Assembly (NCBI RefSeq): GCF_045290345.1
Contig: NZ_CP155447.1
Location: 9,114,001 to 9,178,000, forward strand
From: Singulisphaera sp045290345
Lineage (GTDB): Bacteria > Planctomycetota > Planctomycetia > Isosphaerales > Isosphaeraceae
Length of the DNA stretch: 64,000 bases
Direction: 5' to 3'
Below the pieces are notes generated by a model that saw only the letters and a list, made by a program, of their open reading frames with translations, had not been told where the DNA came from and searched no databases. The translations under genes were made by a program, and so were the position numbers. Positions 44,119 to 52,823 of this stretch are shown here, piece by piece. How positions within the stretch are numbered: position 1 is the first letter of the stretch; each line of letters begins with the position of its first letter.

Positions 44119-44460
44119 TCGATCACCCCAACCCGCCGACAACATGCGACTGAGCCTTCGAGCCTCCTCGTCACGGTTCTCGGGTTCGGTGGCTCTGGCA
44201 CTGCCAAGGTCGGGGTTGACAATCCAGGCCATTCGGAATCAGATCAAGGGGCCACGCTTGTCGTGGTCCCTTCACGATTGAGTCTGATTCGCAAACGGTC
44301 AGTTTCCACCCCTCATTTCACTGGCAAGGGGGGGAAAAGATCGTCAGGGTTACCAAGCGATACGAGCGGGCAGCGGGAGCTGCCCCGGTGGCAGTATGCA
44401 GACCGATGGCGCATGCGGCGACACGGGTTGCGCTTTGATCTCCAAGGAAGGAGAAGCTCG
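44119..44460. other. Intergenic region with leader hairpin upstream of lipoprotein gene
   Basis: These 342 bases hold no credible gene. A small perfect hairpin with a GNRA-type loop lies at 44369-44384, about 77 bases before the lipoprotein start, and AAGGAAGGAG at about 44444-44453 is a strong ribosome binding site. The frame can be extended upstream to 44263, but that part has poor coding character. Confidence 0.4.
44369..44384 (+). promoter_or_regulatory. Leader hairpin with GNRA loop
   Basis: GGCAGC and GCTGCC form a perfect 6-bp stem closed by a GGGA tetraloop. It lies in the putative 5' leader of the small lipoprotein gene, followed by further short complementary segments. It may be part of a structured leader. 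No known riboswitch motif is recognised. Confidence 0.3.
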
Positions 44461-44697
44461 ATGATGACCGAGAGGTCCGAGACGCCAAGGTGGAGATGGC
44501 CCGTTGTCTTCGCGATCCTGGCCTTATTCGGGGGAGGCTGTACTGCGATGGGGACAGCCGATCGAGAGGCCGGATCCGGAACCACACTGAGCACCGACCC
44601 TGCGACCGTGAAGCCCGGGCAGACGATCGCCCCCCCATCGCTGGGTATCGACCTGAGCCGCTCATCAATTGACAACGGACGTGGCGAAGCGGCCTGA
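44461..44697 (+). CDS. Small lipoprotein, unknown function
   Basis: The protein has 78 residues. The start at 44461 is supported by AAGGAAGGAG about seven bases upstream. The N-terminus is a lipoprotein signal: charged RSETPRWRW, hydrophobic PVVFAILALFGGG and the lipobox cysteine of GGGC at residue 27. The mature part is about 50 residues, Thr/Ser/Pro-rich and apparently unstructured (TLSTDPATVKPGQTIAPP). It may be an outer-membrane-linked tether or small accessory protein. No family is recognised. The porin-like gene starts 256 bases downstream on the same strand. Confidence 0.72.
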   Translation: MMTERSETPRWRWPVVFAILALFGGGCTAMGTADREAGSGTTLSTDPATVKPGQTIAPPSLGIDLSRSSIDNGRGEAA

Positions 44698-44953
44698 CCC
44701 GAATGGCGATGGTTCTCGATCTGAGGATGCGAAATTCCGACTTCCCCCAAGATTGCTCGGGGTGTCGAGACGTGTACCCACCAGCAATTCCTCAAGAATC
44801 GAGCAGGCTGGCCCGCGGGATCCGCATAACCGGCGCAATTGTTAAAGTCGCCTGCCGGAGCGGTCGAAAAATAAAGCCAGGAGATTCTACGTCTACTGCT
44901 GACGCCGGTGATGCCCCTCCGTCCCGGATCAAGTTCTCGGGGGAGTTCGAATC

Positions 44954-46699
44954 ATGTTGGTCCTCGTCAGGCGCCGGAAGCCCCGTGCCAGTCTCCTCGG
45001 CACGTTTCTGCTCGCTTCAATGGTGGTGCAAGCCGCTGTTGCTCAGCAGATGGCTCCGGCACAGGAACCTGTGGATTCCACCGCACCGGTGGTAGCCACA
45101 CCTCCGAACCTCGCCGTTCCCCCCGCGGTCGTTGGTTCTGAAATGCTCTCGCCTCCTGCGACAACCCGTGAGGGTGCACTCGAAGAGCGAATCCGCCAGT
45201 TGGAAACGATGGTGAACACACTGTCGGGACAAATCCAGAAACTTCAACCTCCGACGGGGGGCGCGACAACAGGCGGTGCCGCGACAGGTGGTGCCGCGGC
45301 AGGTGGTGCCGCGGCAGGTGGTGCTGGTGGTACGGGAGAAGGAGCCGGCCCAAACCCTGGCTCGGGTGATACCGGATCGGCTGCGAACCTCGCCACTCCG
45401 TCAGGAAGCGGTGGAGCGTCTGCTCCTGGTCAGTCCTCTCCGCCGAACCCTTCGCCCTCCGCGCGGTTTGATGCGCCGACTCTCCTTCAGAACGTGCCCG
45501 GAAAAGTCAAGTTCGGTCCGGGTTTCGAGATCAAGAGCAACGACGACGAGTACTTTTTTCAGTTTCACAATTTGTCACAATTTGATTATCGCGGCTATCT
45601 CCAGGGGGGGCAGGATCCGACCCACGAGACGTTCGCGATCCCTCGCCAGTGGTTCATGTTCAGCGGTCGGATCACACGACCCTTTGGTTACTTCGTCTCG
45701 CTCCAGAACGGGCTGGATACCGTCTTTTTGCTCGACGCCTTCCTTGATATCGACTATGACCCACGTCTTCAGTTGAGGATTGGTCGTTACAAAACGCCGT
45801 TCACGTACGAATTTTATGTTGAGCCGGTTCAGGGCCTGATGGCGCCGGAACGGTCGCTGTTCTTCAATAATTTCGGGTTGAATCGTGATGACGGCATCAT
45901 GGCGCACGGCCGGATCCTCGATTCTCAGGTCGACTACGCCGTCGCGCTTCAGAACGGGACCAGGAACGGATTTCTCGACCAGAACGACGCGAAAGACGTC
46001 GCGGCATTCGTGAACTGGCGTCCCTTCCGTGACGAGGAAAACACGCTTCTCGAGAATTTCAACATCGGCGGCTCGGTCGTTGCCGGCAACCAGAACAACA
46101 TACCGCTTCCGCAAACCCTCAGAACGGCTATTGCAACAACTGGCAATCAGATCATTGGTGTCCCCTTCCTCAACTTCAATAACAATGTCCGTGAGTCGGG
46201 CGACCGTGCTCTCTGGGATCTCCATGCAGCCTGGTACTACAAGCAATTCGCCCTCGTCGGGGAGTGGGGCAGCGGCTTTCAGGACTACGCAAAGGTCGGG
46301 AATCTTGCGAATCGGACTCATCTTCCGATCGACAGCTTCTACGTCCAGGCCGGCTACTACCTGACCGGCGAAACCCGTAGCAGTGTCGGCATTGTGAAAC
46401 CACTCCATCCCTTCGATCTGCGTCGCGGACAGTTCGGCCTCGGAGCTTGGGAATTGACCGCCCGGTACAATCACCTTGAAATCGGCTCTCAGGTCTTCAC
46501 CAGCGGACTCGCCGATCAGAACCTCTGGGCAAACCGGGTCAGCATGGTCGATGTCGGATTGAACTGGAGCCTGACGCAGTACGTCAAGATTTACCTCGAT
46601 TGGCAGCACTCGGACTTCAATAACCCTGTCTTGTTCGCTCCCGGAAGACGACAGAAGACCAGCGATATGCTGATGGCTCGATTCCAGCTCTTCTTCTGA
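44954..46699 (+). CDS. Phosphate-selective porin O/P-like outer-membrane protein
   Basis: The protein has 581 residues with GGGGGAG upstream of the ATG. A signal peptide (LLGTFLLASMVVQAAVAQQ) is followed by a Pro-rich stretch, a short coiled coil (EERIRQLETMVNTLSGQIQK, about residues 76-95) and a Gly/Ala-rich low-complexity linker (about 98-160). Residues about 175-581 match the phosphate-selective porin (PF07396) type: GFEIKSNDDEYFFQFHN, RQWFMFSGRITRPFGYFVS, LRIGRYKTPFTYEFYVEP, then beta-barrel strands such as FALVGEWGSGFQDY. The chain ends in RFQLFF, with the aromatic final residue expected for outer-membrane barrels. The coiled coil may bind peptidoglycan. It is probably a passive diffusion porin. 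Confidence 0.86.
   Translation: MLVLVRRRKPRASLLGTFLLASMVVQAAVAQQMAPAQEPVDSTAPVVATPPNLAVPPAVVGSEMLSPPATTREGALEERIRQLETMVNTLSGQIQKLQPPTGGATTGGAATGGAAAGGAAAGGAGGTGEGAGPNPGSGDTGSAANLATPSGSGGASAPGQSSPPNPSPSARFDAPTLLQNVPGKVKFGPGFEIKSNDDEYFFQFHNLSQFDYRGYLQGGQDPTHETFAIPRQWFMFSGRITRPFGYFVSLQNGLDTVFLLDAFLDIDYDPRLQLRIGRYKTPFTYEFYVEPVQGLMAPERSLFFNNFGLNRDDGIMAHGRILDSQVDYAVALQNGTRNGFLDQNDAKDVAAFVNWRPFRDEENTLLENFNIGGSVVAGNQNNIPLPQTLRTAIATTGNQIIGVPFLNFNNNVRESGDRALWDLHAAWYYKQFALVGEWGSGFQDYAKVGNLANRTHLPIDSFYVQAGYYLTGETRSSVGIVKPLHPFDLRRGQFGLGAWELTARYNHLEIGSQVFTSGLADQNLWANRVSMVDVGLNWSLTQYVKIYLDWQHSDFNNPVLFAPGRRQKTSDMLMARFQLFF
45256..45330 (+). repeat. 15-bp tandem repeat encoding Gly/Ala linker
   Basis: Five adjacent 15-base units share the pattern AGGYGGTGCCGCGRC. 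The middle ones differ by one or two bases and two are identical; the first and last are degenerate. They encode repeats of TGGAA/AGGAA in the linker between coiled coil and barrel of the porin. Unit number is likely to vary between strains by slippage. Confidence 0.7.
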
Positions 46700-46734
46700 G
46701 CAGCAGTCGGCCCACATGACGAACACAAGATTCA

Positions 46735-46770
46735 AGGGCTTCGCCGCCAGGGCGAAGCCCTCTCTTTTTT
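46735..46770 (+). terminator. Intrinsic terminator behind the porin gene
   Basis: A perfect 11-bp stem (AGGGCTTCGCC / GGCGAAGCCCT) with a five-base loop is followed by CTCTTTTTT. It begins 36 bases after the porin stop codon and is a textbook Rho-independent terminator on the plus strand. Confidence 0.88.
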
Positions 46771-46882
46771 GTCAAGGATCCGCGAAAGCCGCCTGCGGGA
46801 AGCGGCGTTCACCTCATTTTTCAGCTACTCTGCCGGGCCACGCGATTTTTGAGCCACTTCAACCCCCAACATTCTTGCTCGC

Positions 46883-47677
46883 TCAGCCGCGGTCTTCACG
46901 GTCCCGATAGCGTTCCCAGAGTGTCCCGAGCACCAGCGCCGCGCCTGCGGTGATCCGGAGGTCCACCACGCTTGAGACACCCGACCGGCCTGGGTTGATC
47001 TCGATCGTCGGGACGCCCGCTGCTCGCGCACGCAGCACCGGCGCGGCGATGTACGGGAAGACACTGCTGGTGCCCACCGAGAAGACGACGTCGAATCCCA
47101 GGTCCATTTCGCGTTCCAGCCGCTCCAACTTCTCGACTGGGAGTTCCTCGCCGAAGAGAACGACGTCGGGGCGAAGGATCGCGTTACACAGAGGGCAGAG
47201 AGGGAGCATGTCCAGGTGGGCGAAGTCGTCCACCTCTTCACGGAAATCACAACGAGTGCAATCAATGAGATGAATGTCGCCGTGGATGTCGATAACATGA
47301 TGCGATCCGGCTCGGCGATGGAGTCCGTCGACGTTCTGAGTTAGTACCCAGACCGCCGCGAAGCATTGCTCCATCGCGGCGATGACTTGATGAGCCTTGT
47401 TTGGAGCGACGCCTCGGCAGGCCCGTTCCAGTTCGATGAGGTACTCCCAGGTGATTTCCGGGTGCAAGCGCATCATCGGGCCGGACATGACCTCTTCGAT
47501 CGCATAGCCGTGACGGGTGAGGCGCTCATCGCCGTAGAGTCCGCCAACGCCTCGATAGGTTGGTAGACCGGAGTCGGCGGAGATCCCTGCTCCGGTGATG
47601 AAGAGTAGACGCTGGTCGGGCCGTAGCAGTCCGAGCACTTGGTCGATTGCGTGGGAATCGGCATCGGTCAAGGGCAT
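46883..47677 (-). CDS. Sir2-family NAD-dependent protein deacylase
   Basis: The protein has 264 residues, normal for bacterial sirtuins. It shows the NAD site LLFITGAGISADSGLPTYRG near residue 26, the active-site segment WVLTQNVDGLHRRAG near residue 110 and the catalytic His of DIHGDIHLIDC. Four zinc cysteines are in CTRC and CPLC, then LRPDVVLFGEELP near residue 170 and FSVGTSSVFPYIAAPVL near residue 200. Sirtuins remove acetyl or acyl groups from lysine using NAD. The Tyr/Arg pair typical of CobB-type desuccinylases is not obvious to me, so acyl preference is open. It stands alone, convergent with the porin. Confidence 0.95.
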   Translation of the reverse strand: MPLTDADSHAIDQVLGLLRPDQRLLFITGAGISADSGLPTYRGVGGLYGDERLTRHGYAIEEVMSGPMMRLHPEITWEYLIELERACRGVAPNKAHQVIAAMEQCFAAVWVLTQNVDGLHRRAGSHHVIDIHGDIHLIDCTRCDFREEVDDFAHLDMLPLCPLCNAILRPDVVLFGEELPVEKLERLEREMDLGFDVVFSVGTSSVFPYIAAPVLRARAAGVPTIEINPGRSGVSSVVDLRITAGAALVLGTLWERYRDREDRG

Positions 47678-47765
47678 GATTACCTCTCAGCCAGGTTCAC
47701 CTGGAAGCCGAGTGATGCCGTCAGGATCAGGAAATTAGAATCGATTAAGTAGGCGACTTATGATA

Positions 47766-48601
47766 TCACGTCTTATCCGGAATAATCTCTTTGGAGAGTG
47801 ATGGGACCGGGACATAAAAGGTCGAGTACCGCCGCCCGTTCGTGTAAGGCCTGCCCTTGGGGTCCTCGACCAGGACCGTGGCCCGCTTCGTGATTCGGTT
47901 GATCACACCGACATGGCGCAGACCCTCATGCTCGAAACTAACGCGATCGCCGACCCGGACTTGGTATACCGCGGCGGCCCGCTCCTGCGGCGTCACGAGA
48001 TCGTGGGTTGCTCCCTCGTGTCCGAAGATGCGCCGCGACAGAGTGTGGAAGTTAGCGGCCGAGCAGCTCGACTGACCCCAGGCGAGGAACTCGGCCAGGT
48101 GGAGTAACTCGTGCTCGAAGATCCGCTGAAGGATCTCCAGCCGATCGCGACATACCAGTCCCCGACGGTGACCAGTCGCCCTGGTTCGCGGAAGTTCTGA
48201 GCCAGCAGCAGGGTCGAGACGGCAATCTCATACTCAACCCGCTCGACCACCCCGGTCAGTGTCTGCCGGCGCTCCCGGCGCATGTAGGTCTTACCGGCCG
48301 CGCGGGTCATCCGGGCCGAGGGCCGTAAGGTCACCTCGCCGACGCCATCCTCTCGGAGCATCCGGCCCAGCAATCCATCGAAGAATCTGGCATCGTAAAG
48401 GTCGAAGAGCAGGCGCAGGTCGGCGGTCCCCAGCGAAGTGAAGTTCCCGGTGCGGACATACTGAGAATGGAGGAGCATCTCATCATAGATATGCCGGTTT
48501 CTTCGGGCGACCTCGTCGGCGATGTGGTGGAGCGCGGTAAAGCTGGCAGGACGATCCAGATGCGGTGCCATGTGGGGCGATCGAGGATGAGGACGGTTCA
48601 T
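47766..48601 (-). pseudogene. SprT-like zinc metalloprotease gene with frameshift
   Basis: Two frames together encode one SprT-like protein. The N-terminal frame (from 48601, or ATG 48571) contains LRLLFDLYDARFFDGLLGRM and VTLRPSARMTRAAGKTYMRR, then EYEIAVSTLLLAQNF. After VTVG the proper continuation lies in the other frame: CRDRLEILQRIFEHELLHLA, which carries the HExxH zinc motif (HELLH), followed by AANFHTLSRRIFGHEGATHD and a small beta-rich domain with VRVGDRVSFEHEGLRHVGVI. A -1 shift at a run of four bases (48160-48163; GGGG on the coding strand) joins them. It may be a decayed gene, a programmed shift or a sequencing error. Confidence 0.72.
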
Positions 48602-49133
48602 GGGGCGCCATCGATCGGGTTTTCGGGACTCTCAATGGGTTCAGGTCTTATTTCAGGCGAGATGATCACGGGACGCAAGCCCGTCTCGGACGCGGAGGTC
48701 AAATCTCTCAACGGACGGCGGGGGACGCAGTGGTAGACCCGTCTCAAGTGGTAGGATCAGCGTCGGTCCCTCGGCCGGCGTGGTCCGGTTCGCTCGACTT
48801 GGCCGTAGGGTCACTGCGGGAATGGCGAGCAGGCGACGAGCTTTCTCCGATCGTTGGATCACCTTCGGCGAATGATGAAACCGGGACCTTGTCGACCCCG
48901 GACTCGCTTCGGGCTACTTTCGCAATCGTGGCACATCGACTTTCGGCCAAGGGCCTCACAAGGGTCCGAGAATGGCTCCGGACATCTGGCCCTCGTTCCG
49001 GGGGCTGAACCGAGCACCAACCTAATGGAAAGGCCCCGTGTCCCACTCAGTTTGAGAGGGAAACGGGGCAGCTCGTAGGGCAAGTCTAATGACAGCGCCT
49101 CCCCTCAAATGAGGGAGACTTTCCGCCGCATCC
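48602..49133. other. Intergenic region between AsmA-like and SprT-like genes
   Basis: No gene is supported in these 532 bases. Open frames exist on both strands, but none has a ribosome binding site, recognisable motif or consistent codon use. A strong hairpin lies at 49033-49069 and is listed separately. Confidence 0.35.
49033..49069 (-). terminator. Long hairpin behind the AsmA-like gene
   Basis: Nested stems GCCCCGT/ACGGGGC, TCCC/GGGA and CTCA/TGAG enclose a three-base loop with two single mismatches. The hairpin lies 64 bases past the stop of the minus-strand AsmA-like gene. On that strand it is followed by CTTTCC, a weak U-rich run. Confidence 0.5.
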
Positions 49134-52100
49134 TCAGCGGAGGCGGGGGTTGCGTTGGTCGTTCGACCGGGGCGGCTTGACCAGGTTGTTGAGCAGGTCG
49201 CTCGCTCCTCGTTTGAGGACCGACTTACCTGCATCTCTCAAGCCAACTTTCATACCCCTGCGATCGATCGTGGGATGAGAGAGCGTTCCACCAATGGGCA
49301 GGCCGACTTTCAGCCCTTCCAGCAACTCCTTCGCCTCGGCGCTATTGCCGAGCATCCCTTGAGTGATGGGGACCTTCGCCCGCATCGCGATCGTCTGGTC
49401 GAATCCGACCGAGCCTTCGAATTCGAGCTTGGCGTCACGGCCCACGGGAATCGACAGTCCGCGTTGATTGACGCGTCCGTCCGCGATCGCCAGTTCAATC
49501 GGCTGGTCGAGACGAAGTCCCGACGCCCCTTTCTGGCCGGTCAATGTGATGAGTTCACCCGCGAACGGCCCCGGTGCAAAGTTCACGTCCTGAAATTCGA
49601 CGCGTCCGATCAGGGTGGAGTGGGTCGAATCGTCTCCATTGATCGGGTAATCCGCCTTGGAGATCGTGACGGAGGCCTTGCCGGTCACCCTCGTGGCATC
49701 GTGTAGCATCGGCGCGATGTAGGCGAGCAGGCTGCGCGAAACGTCGTCGTTGATCTCCGCCCCTTTGATTTCCGAGCCCGGGGCCAGCCGGAAGGTGACT
49801 GTCCCCGCCTTGTCGACGTCGAGGCTTGGTTTGAGGATCGTCGGCCCATTGTTGATCGTCGTCTCGATCGGGTCGATTGTCCCCACTCCACCACTCCAGT
49901 GCAGGACAATTGGAGTGGGTGCGACCTTGAGTCCGAATGCAATCGCCTCGAACCGGTCGAAGCCAAGCTCCGCTTCCAGTTCCTGGAGCACGCTGCCCGA
50001 ACCCTCGGCCGTGAGTGGCCCACGAATCATGAATGGGCGAGCCTCACCGCGAACTTTGGCTTTCGGTTCGATCGACTCGGCCACCAGGGGATCAAGCACC
50101 GCCCAGTTCGGGTCGAGGGTGCCGGCGAAGTCGGCAAACCGCCGATCCCCCTTCGTGTTGAGGTTTCCCTTGGCGTGAATGCTCGCGTGGCGGATCGCCA
50201 TCGCCATGTTCACAATTTCGATCTGGTCGAAACTGGGGGAACTCTGGGTATGCATCGCGAGGACCGCTGGCGCCAGGATCCGGCGAGGGCTTCCTTCTGA
50301 ACCAGCCATTGAGAGGTCGGGCGACTGGAATGTTGTCGAGGCGGTGATCGCGCCTTCAGGCGTAATGTTGATGCCCGACTTCAACGAAAAGGCCCCGGCC
50401 AGGTCCATTGCCGCTCCCCCCGACCACCATGCATAGCTCCGGTCGATTCGAGCGAGATCCCCTGTCAGCGTTCCCTCCACGTGAAGAGCGCCGCCCCGGT
50501 TCAGACCAATGATCTTCAGGCCCTCTTCGCCGATTGCAACCGGTTCCGGCTTCAGCGCGTCCGGAAGTGATTGCAGCTCGAGCGTCCCCGTCGTCGAGTC
50601 GAAGCGGCCCTTCACTGCAAGCCGGACGGGGTCGAGAACGGCTGCGGGGGGAGGGTTCTGAGGAAGTGGAACCAAAGCCAGCCGCAGTTCGTCGATCTGG
50701 AAGGCTCCGTCGGTCGTCGTCGTCGAGAGCTTGGTGGATGCGGTCAGATCGTCGGACTTGAGCGCGAACTGGGCCACGTTCCACGAGTTCGGAATCGCGG
50801 AATCGGCCAGTGGTCCGGTGGCGCCGAGGTCGAGGCGAACGGCCTTACGCGCGATTGGTTCGGCCGTTAAGCCGACGACGCGAAGCGCGAGGAACTCGGC
50901 GGCCAGTCGACTGGTGTATCGTTGTTTCTCCGGGCGCCGAAAATCGAAGGCGATCCGTCCCTTGCCGGACATGTCGAGCGTACCGAAATCGATCAGGTCA
51001 CGCAGTTGGTTCTTGAGCCCTTCGAGATCGACGGTGGCCGAAACTTTGACCCCGCTCTCGAGGTCGCCTGCCCCCGTCGCGTCGAGGAATGCGGTTTTGA
51101 CGGCGAACTGTTCCACCTTGATGTTGTCAGGTCGCTGGAGGATGTGGACGGAGAGGCTTGCCGGATCGCGAATGGCAATCAATTGTCCCTTGTCCCGTGC
51201 TTCCAAGTCGGAAACTCGGGCTTCGGCCACCAGCTTACGACCTGGCCCCTTTTCGGCATCAGCGATCTCGATGTCGAGTCTTGCCAGGCCTTTTTCAACC
51301 GAGAGCCCTTCGCGGACGTGCAAAACGTGGGGAAGCTGTCGCGCCAGGGCGGCGAGATCGAGCTGGCCCTGAATTTTTGTGGAAACCGACTGCGAGCCGG
51401 TCGTCAGCTTGGCTGTCGCCTTGAGCGAACCGAGCGGACTAGCCAGGTCGAGTTGCCGCACGTCCCATGCACCACCGGTCTCGGCGATCTCGTAGTTTCC
51501 GCCGACCCGATCGAGTTGGAGTCGATCGCCAGCCAATGCTGTGCCTGTCGCCTCGAGCCCCAGGACTTCACCTTGGCCCGAGAAACTCCACTGTTCGGTT
51601 TTCCGGACCGTCGAATAAGTCCCGTTGAGACGGCCCCTCATCGTCACGCCACCGGAGTCGACGCTCCAGGGCCAATGACGAGCAACCAACTTGGCCGTGA
51701 GAGGAGGGATGCCCGAGTTCGGAGCGCGATGATCGAGCTCTCCACTGATCTCAAGCGTCGAATCGTCCTTTTCCGAGGGATTCGCGAGAACGACCTGCCA
51801 GGTCACAGGCCCTTTCACGGCGGGCATTTTAGCCGAGAGTTCAAAACGACGGGCTCGGATCGGTTCCGGTAGCTCGGGAGCCCGCACGCTGAGCGAGCCA
51901 TTGATGAGCTTGACCGAGATCGCGTCCCAGGGGCGCCCCGGTTTCGCGGATTTCGGGGCTGGTTCCTTCGGGGCCGGCTTGTTTGGGTCCTCCTTGAGCA
52001 GAGAATCCAAGGCATCGACCAGGTCGATCGAACCGTCAGCCCGACGCTCGATATCGATCTTGGCTCCGTCGAGGACTAGAAGCCCCCCCACGGGATTACC

Positions 52101-52409
52101 CGTCGCCAGGCTGGGCAACGATCGCTTGAGACTCAGGCGAGGGATCGTGACGAGCGCCTTCCCTTGTTTATCTCGGAGGACGACCCCGCGCATCTCCTGC
52201 TGACCAAACCAGGAGAATCTCAAGCCTCCGATCTCGAGCCGACTCGGCGCCAGTGCTTGATTGGCTGTCGAGACGACCATGAGTCGAACAGGAGAAGTTG
52301 ACGCCAGCCAGGGTAGACTCATCAAAGTCAGAGCTGGGATCAATACTGCGGCAAGGAGAAACCTCCGGAGCCATTTTCGAGGCTTGCGAGGTGAATTGGT
52401 GAGCGACAT
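49134..52409 (-). CDS. Large AsmA-like envelope protein
   Basis: The start chosen is the ATG at 52409, giving 1091 residues. A basic N-terminus (RKPRKWLRRF) is followed by one membrane segment, LLAAVLIPALTLMSLPWLA. The remaining ~1050 residues are long beta-rich repeats typical of AsmA/TamB/YhdP-type lipid-transport bridges: LEIGGLRFSWFGQQEMRGV near residue 60, GLLVLDGAKIDIERRADGSI near residue 105, a Pro/Lys linker at KEDPNKPAPKEPAPKSAKPG, and a C-terminal LKVGLPIGGTLSHPTIDRRG. The last resembles the conserved AsmA C-terminal motif (GTLxxPx). It probably spans the periplasm. It stands alone on the minus strand. Confidence 0.75.
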   Translation of the reverse strand: MSLTNSPRKPRKWLRRFLLAAVLIPALTLMSLPWLASTSPVRLMVVSTANQALAPSRLEIGGLRFSWFGQQEMRGVVLRDKQGKALVTIPRLSLKRSLPSLATGNPVGGLLVLDGAKIDIERRADGSIDLVDALDSLLKEDPNKPAPKEPAPKSAKPGRPWDAISVKLINGSLSVRAPELPEPIRARRFELSAKMPAVKGPVTWQVVLANPSEKDDSTLEISGELDHRAPNSGIPPLTAKLVARHWPWSVDSGGVTMRGRLNGTYSTVRKTEQWSFSGQGEVLGLEATGTALAGDRLQLDRVGGNYEIAETGGAWDVRQLDLASPLGSLKATAKLTTGSQSVSTKIQGQLDLAALARQLPHVLHVREGLSVEKGLARLDIEIADAEKGPGRKLVAEARVSDLEARDKGQLIAIRDPASLSVHILQRPDNIKVEQFAVKTAFLDATGAGDLESGVKVSATVDLEGLKNQLRDLIDFGTLDMSGKGRIAFDFRRPEKQRYTSRLAAEFLALRVVGLTAEPIARKAVRLDLGATGPLADSAIPNSWNVAQFALKSDDLTASTKLSTTTTDGAFQIDELRLALVPLPQNPPPAAVLDPVRLAVKGRFDSTTGTLELQSLPDALKPEPVAIGEEGLKIIGLNRGGALHVEGTLTGDLARIDRSYAWWSGGAAMDLAGAFSLKSGINITPEGAITASTTFQSPDLSMAGSEGSPRRILAPAVLAMHTQSSPSFDQIEIVNMAMAIRHASIHAKGNLNTKGDRRFADFAGTLDPNWAVLDPLVAESIEPKAKVRGEARPFMIRGPLTAEGSGSVLQELEAELGFDRFEAIAFGLKVAPTPIVLHWSGGVGTIDPIETTINNGPTILKPSLDVDKAGTVTFRLAPGSEIKGAEINDDVSRSLLAYIAPMLHDATRVTGKASVTISKADYPINGDDSTHSTLIGRVEFQDVNFAPGPFAGELITLTGQKGASGLRLDQPIELAIADGRVNQRGLSIPVGRDAKLEFEGSVGFDQTIAMRAKVPITQGMLGNSAEAKELLEGLKVGLPIGGTLSHPTIDRRGMKVGLRDAGKSVLKRGASDLLNNLVKPPRSNDQRNPRLR

Positions 52410-52823
52410 CAGTCCTTGACTCCCCGGAACCCTCCGTAGTCCGGCATTGAACACGCATCTTTATAAAACTCCGGATCGAGAAAAACCTCAAGATCAACCA
52501 CCACTTGTCCACCCGATCGAAGTCAGCGTCGTAAAATGGGATACGCTTAGTCGTCGGCAAACCCCGACCTCAACCCCAAAACCTCTGGCTTTCTGAAGGG
52601 TTTCGGTGGTTTGCGGCGATTGGGCAGCCTGGTGGTTTTGGAAGAGTGCTTGTCTCATTGAATAGAATCAATGAGAATGAGAGCATCAGGTTTGATGGGC
52701 GAAGTTGCCGAGCGTTCGTGATCGAGAACCAGGTCGGGAAAATGATCGTGTCTGCGAGGCGCGATCGCGACTAAGGCTTCGATCAGCTCTGAATCGTCAC
52801 ACCAGATTTCGGAGACACGGACC
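52410..52823. other. Divergent intergenic region with a perfect palindrome
   Basis: These 414 bases separate the AsmA-like gene (minus) from msrB (plus). A perfect 9-bp inverted repeat at 52653-52676 is listed separately. Parts around it are AT-rich and probably carry promoters. I see no gene. Confidence 0.4.
52653..52676. promoter_or_regulatory. Perfect palindrome, possible operator upstream of msrB
   Basis: TCTCATTGA and TCAATGAGA are perfectly complementary around a six-base spacer, ATAGAA. The site is AT-rich, lies about 147 bases before the msrB start, and is followed by AATGAGAG, which repeats part of the arm. The 9-6-9 layout suits a dimeric regulator; the regulator is unknown. Confidence 0.35.

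Noticed and set aside
48565..49008. Plus-strand open frame of 147 codons between the SprT-like and AsmA-like genes.
   Set aside because: No motif, low-complexity composition and no ribosome binding site. It also overlaps the SprT-like gene on the other strand.
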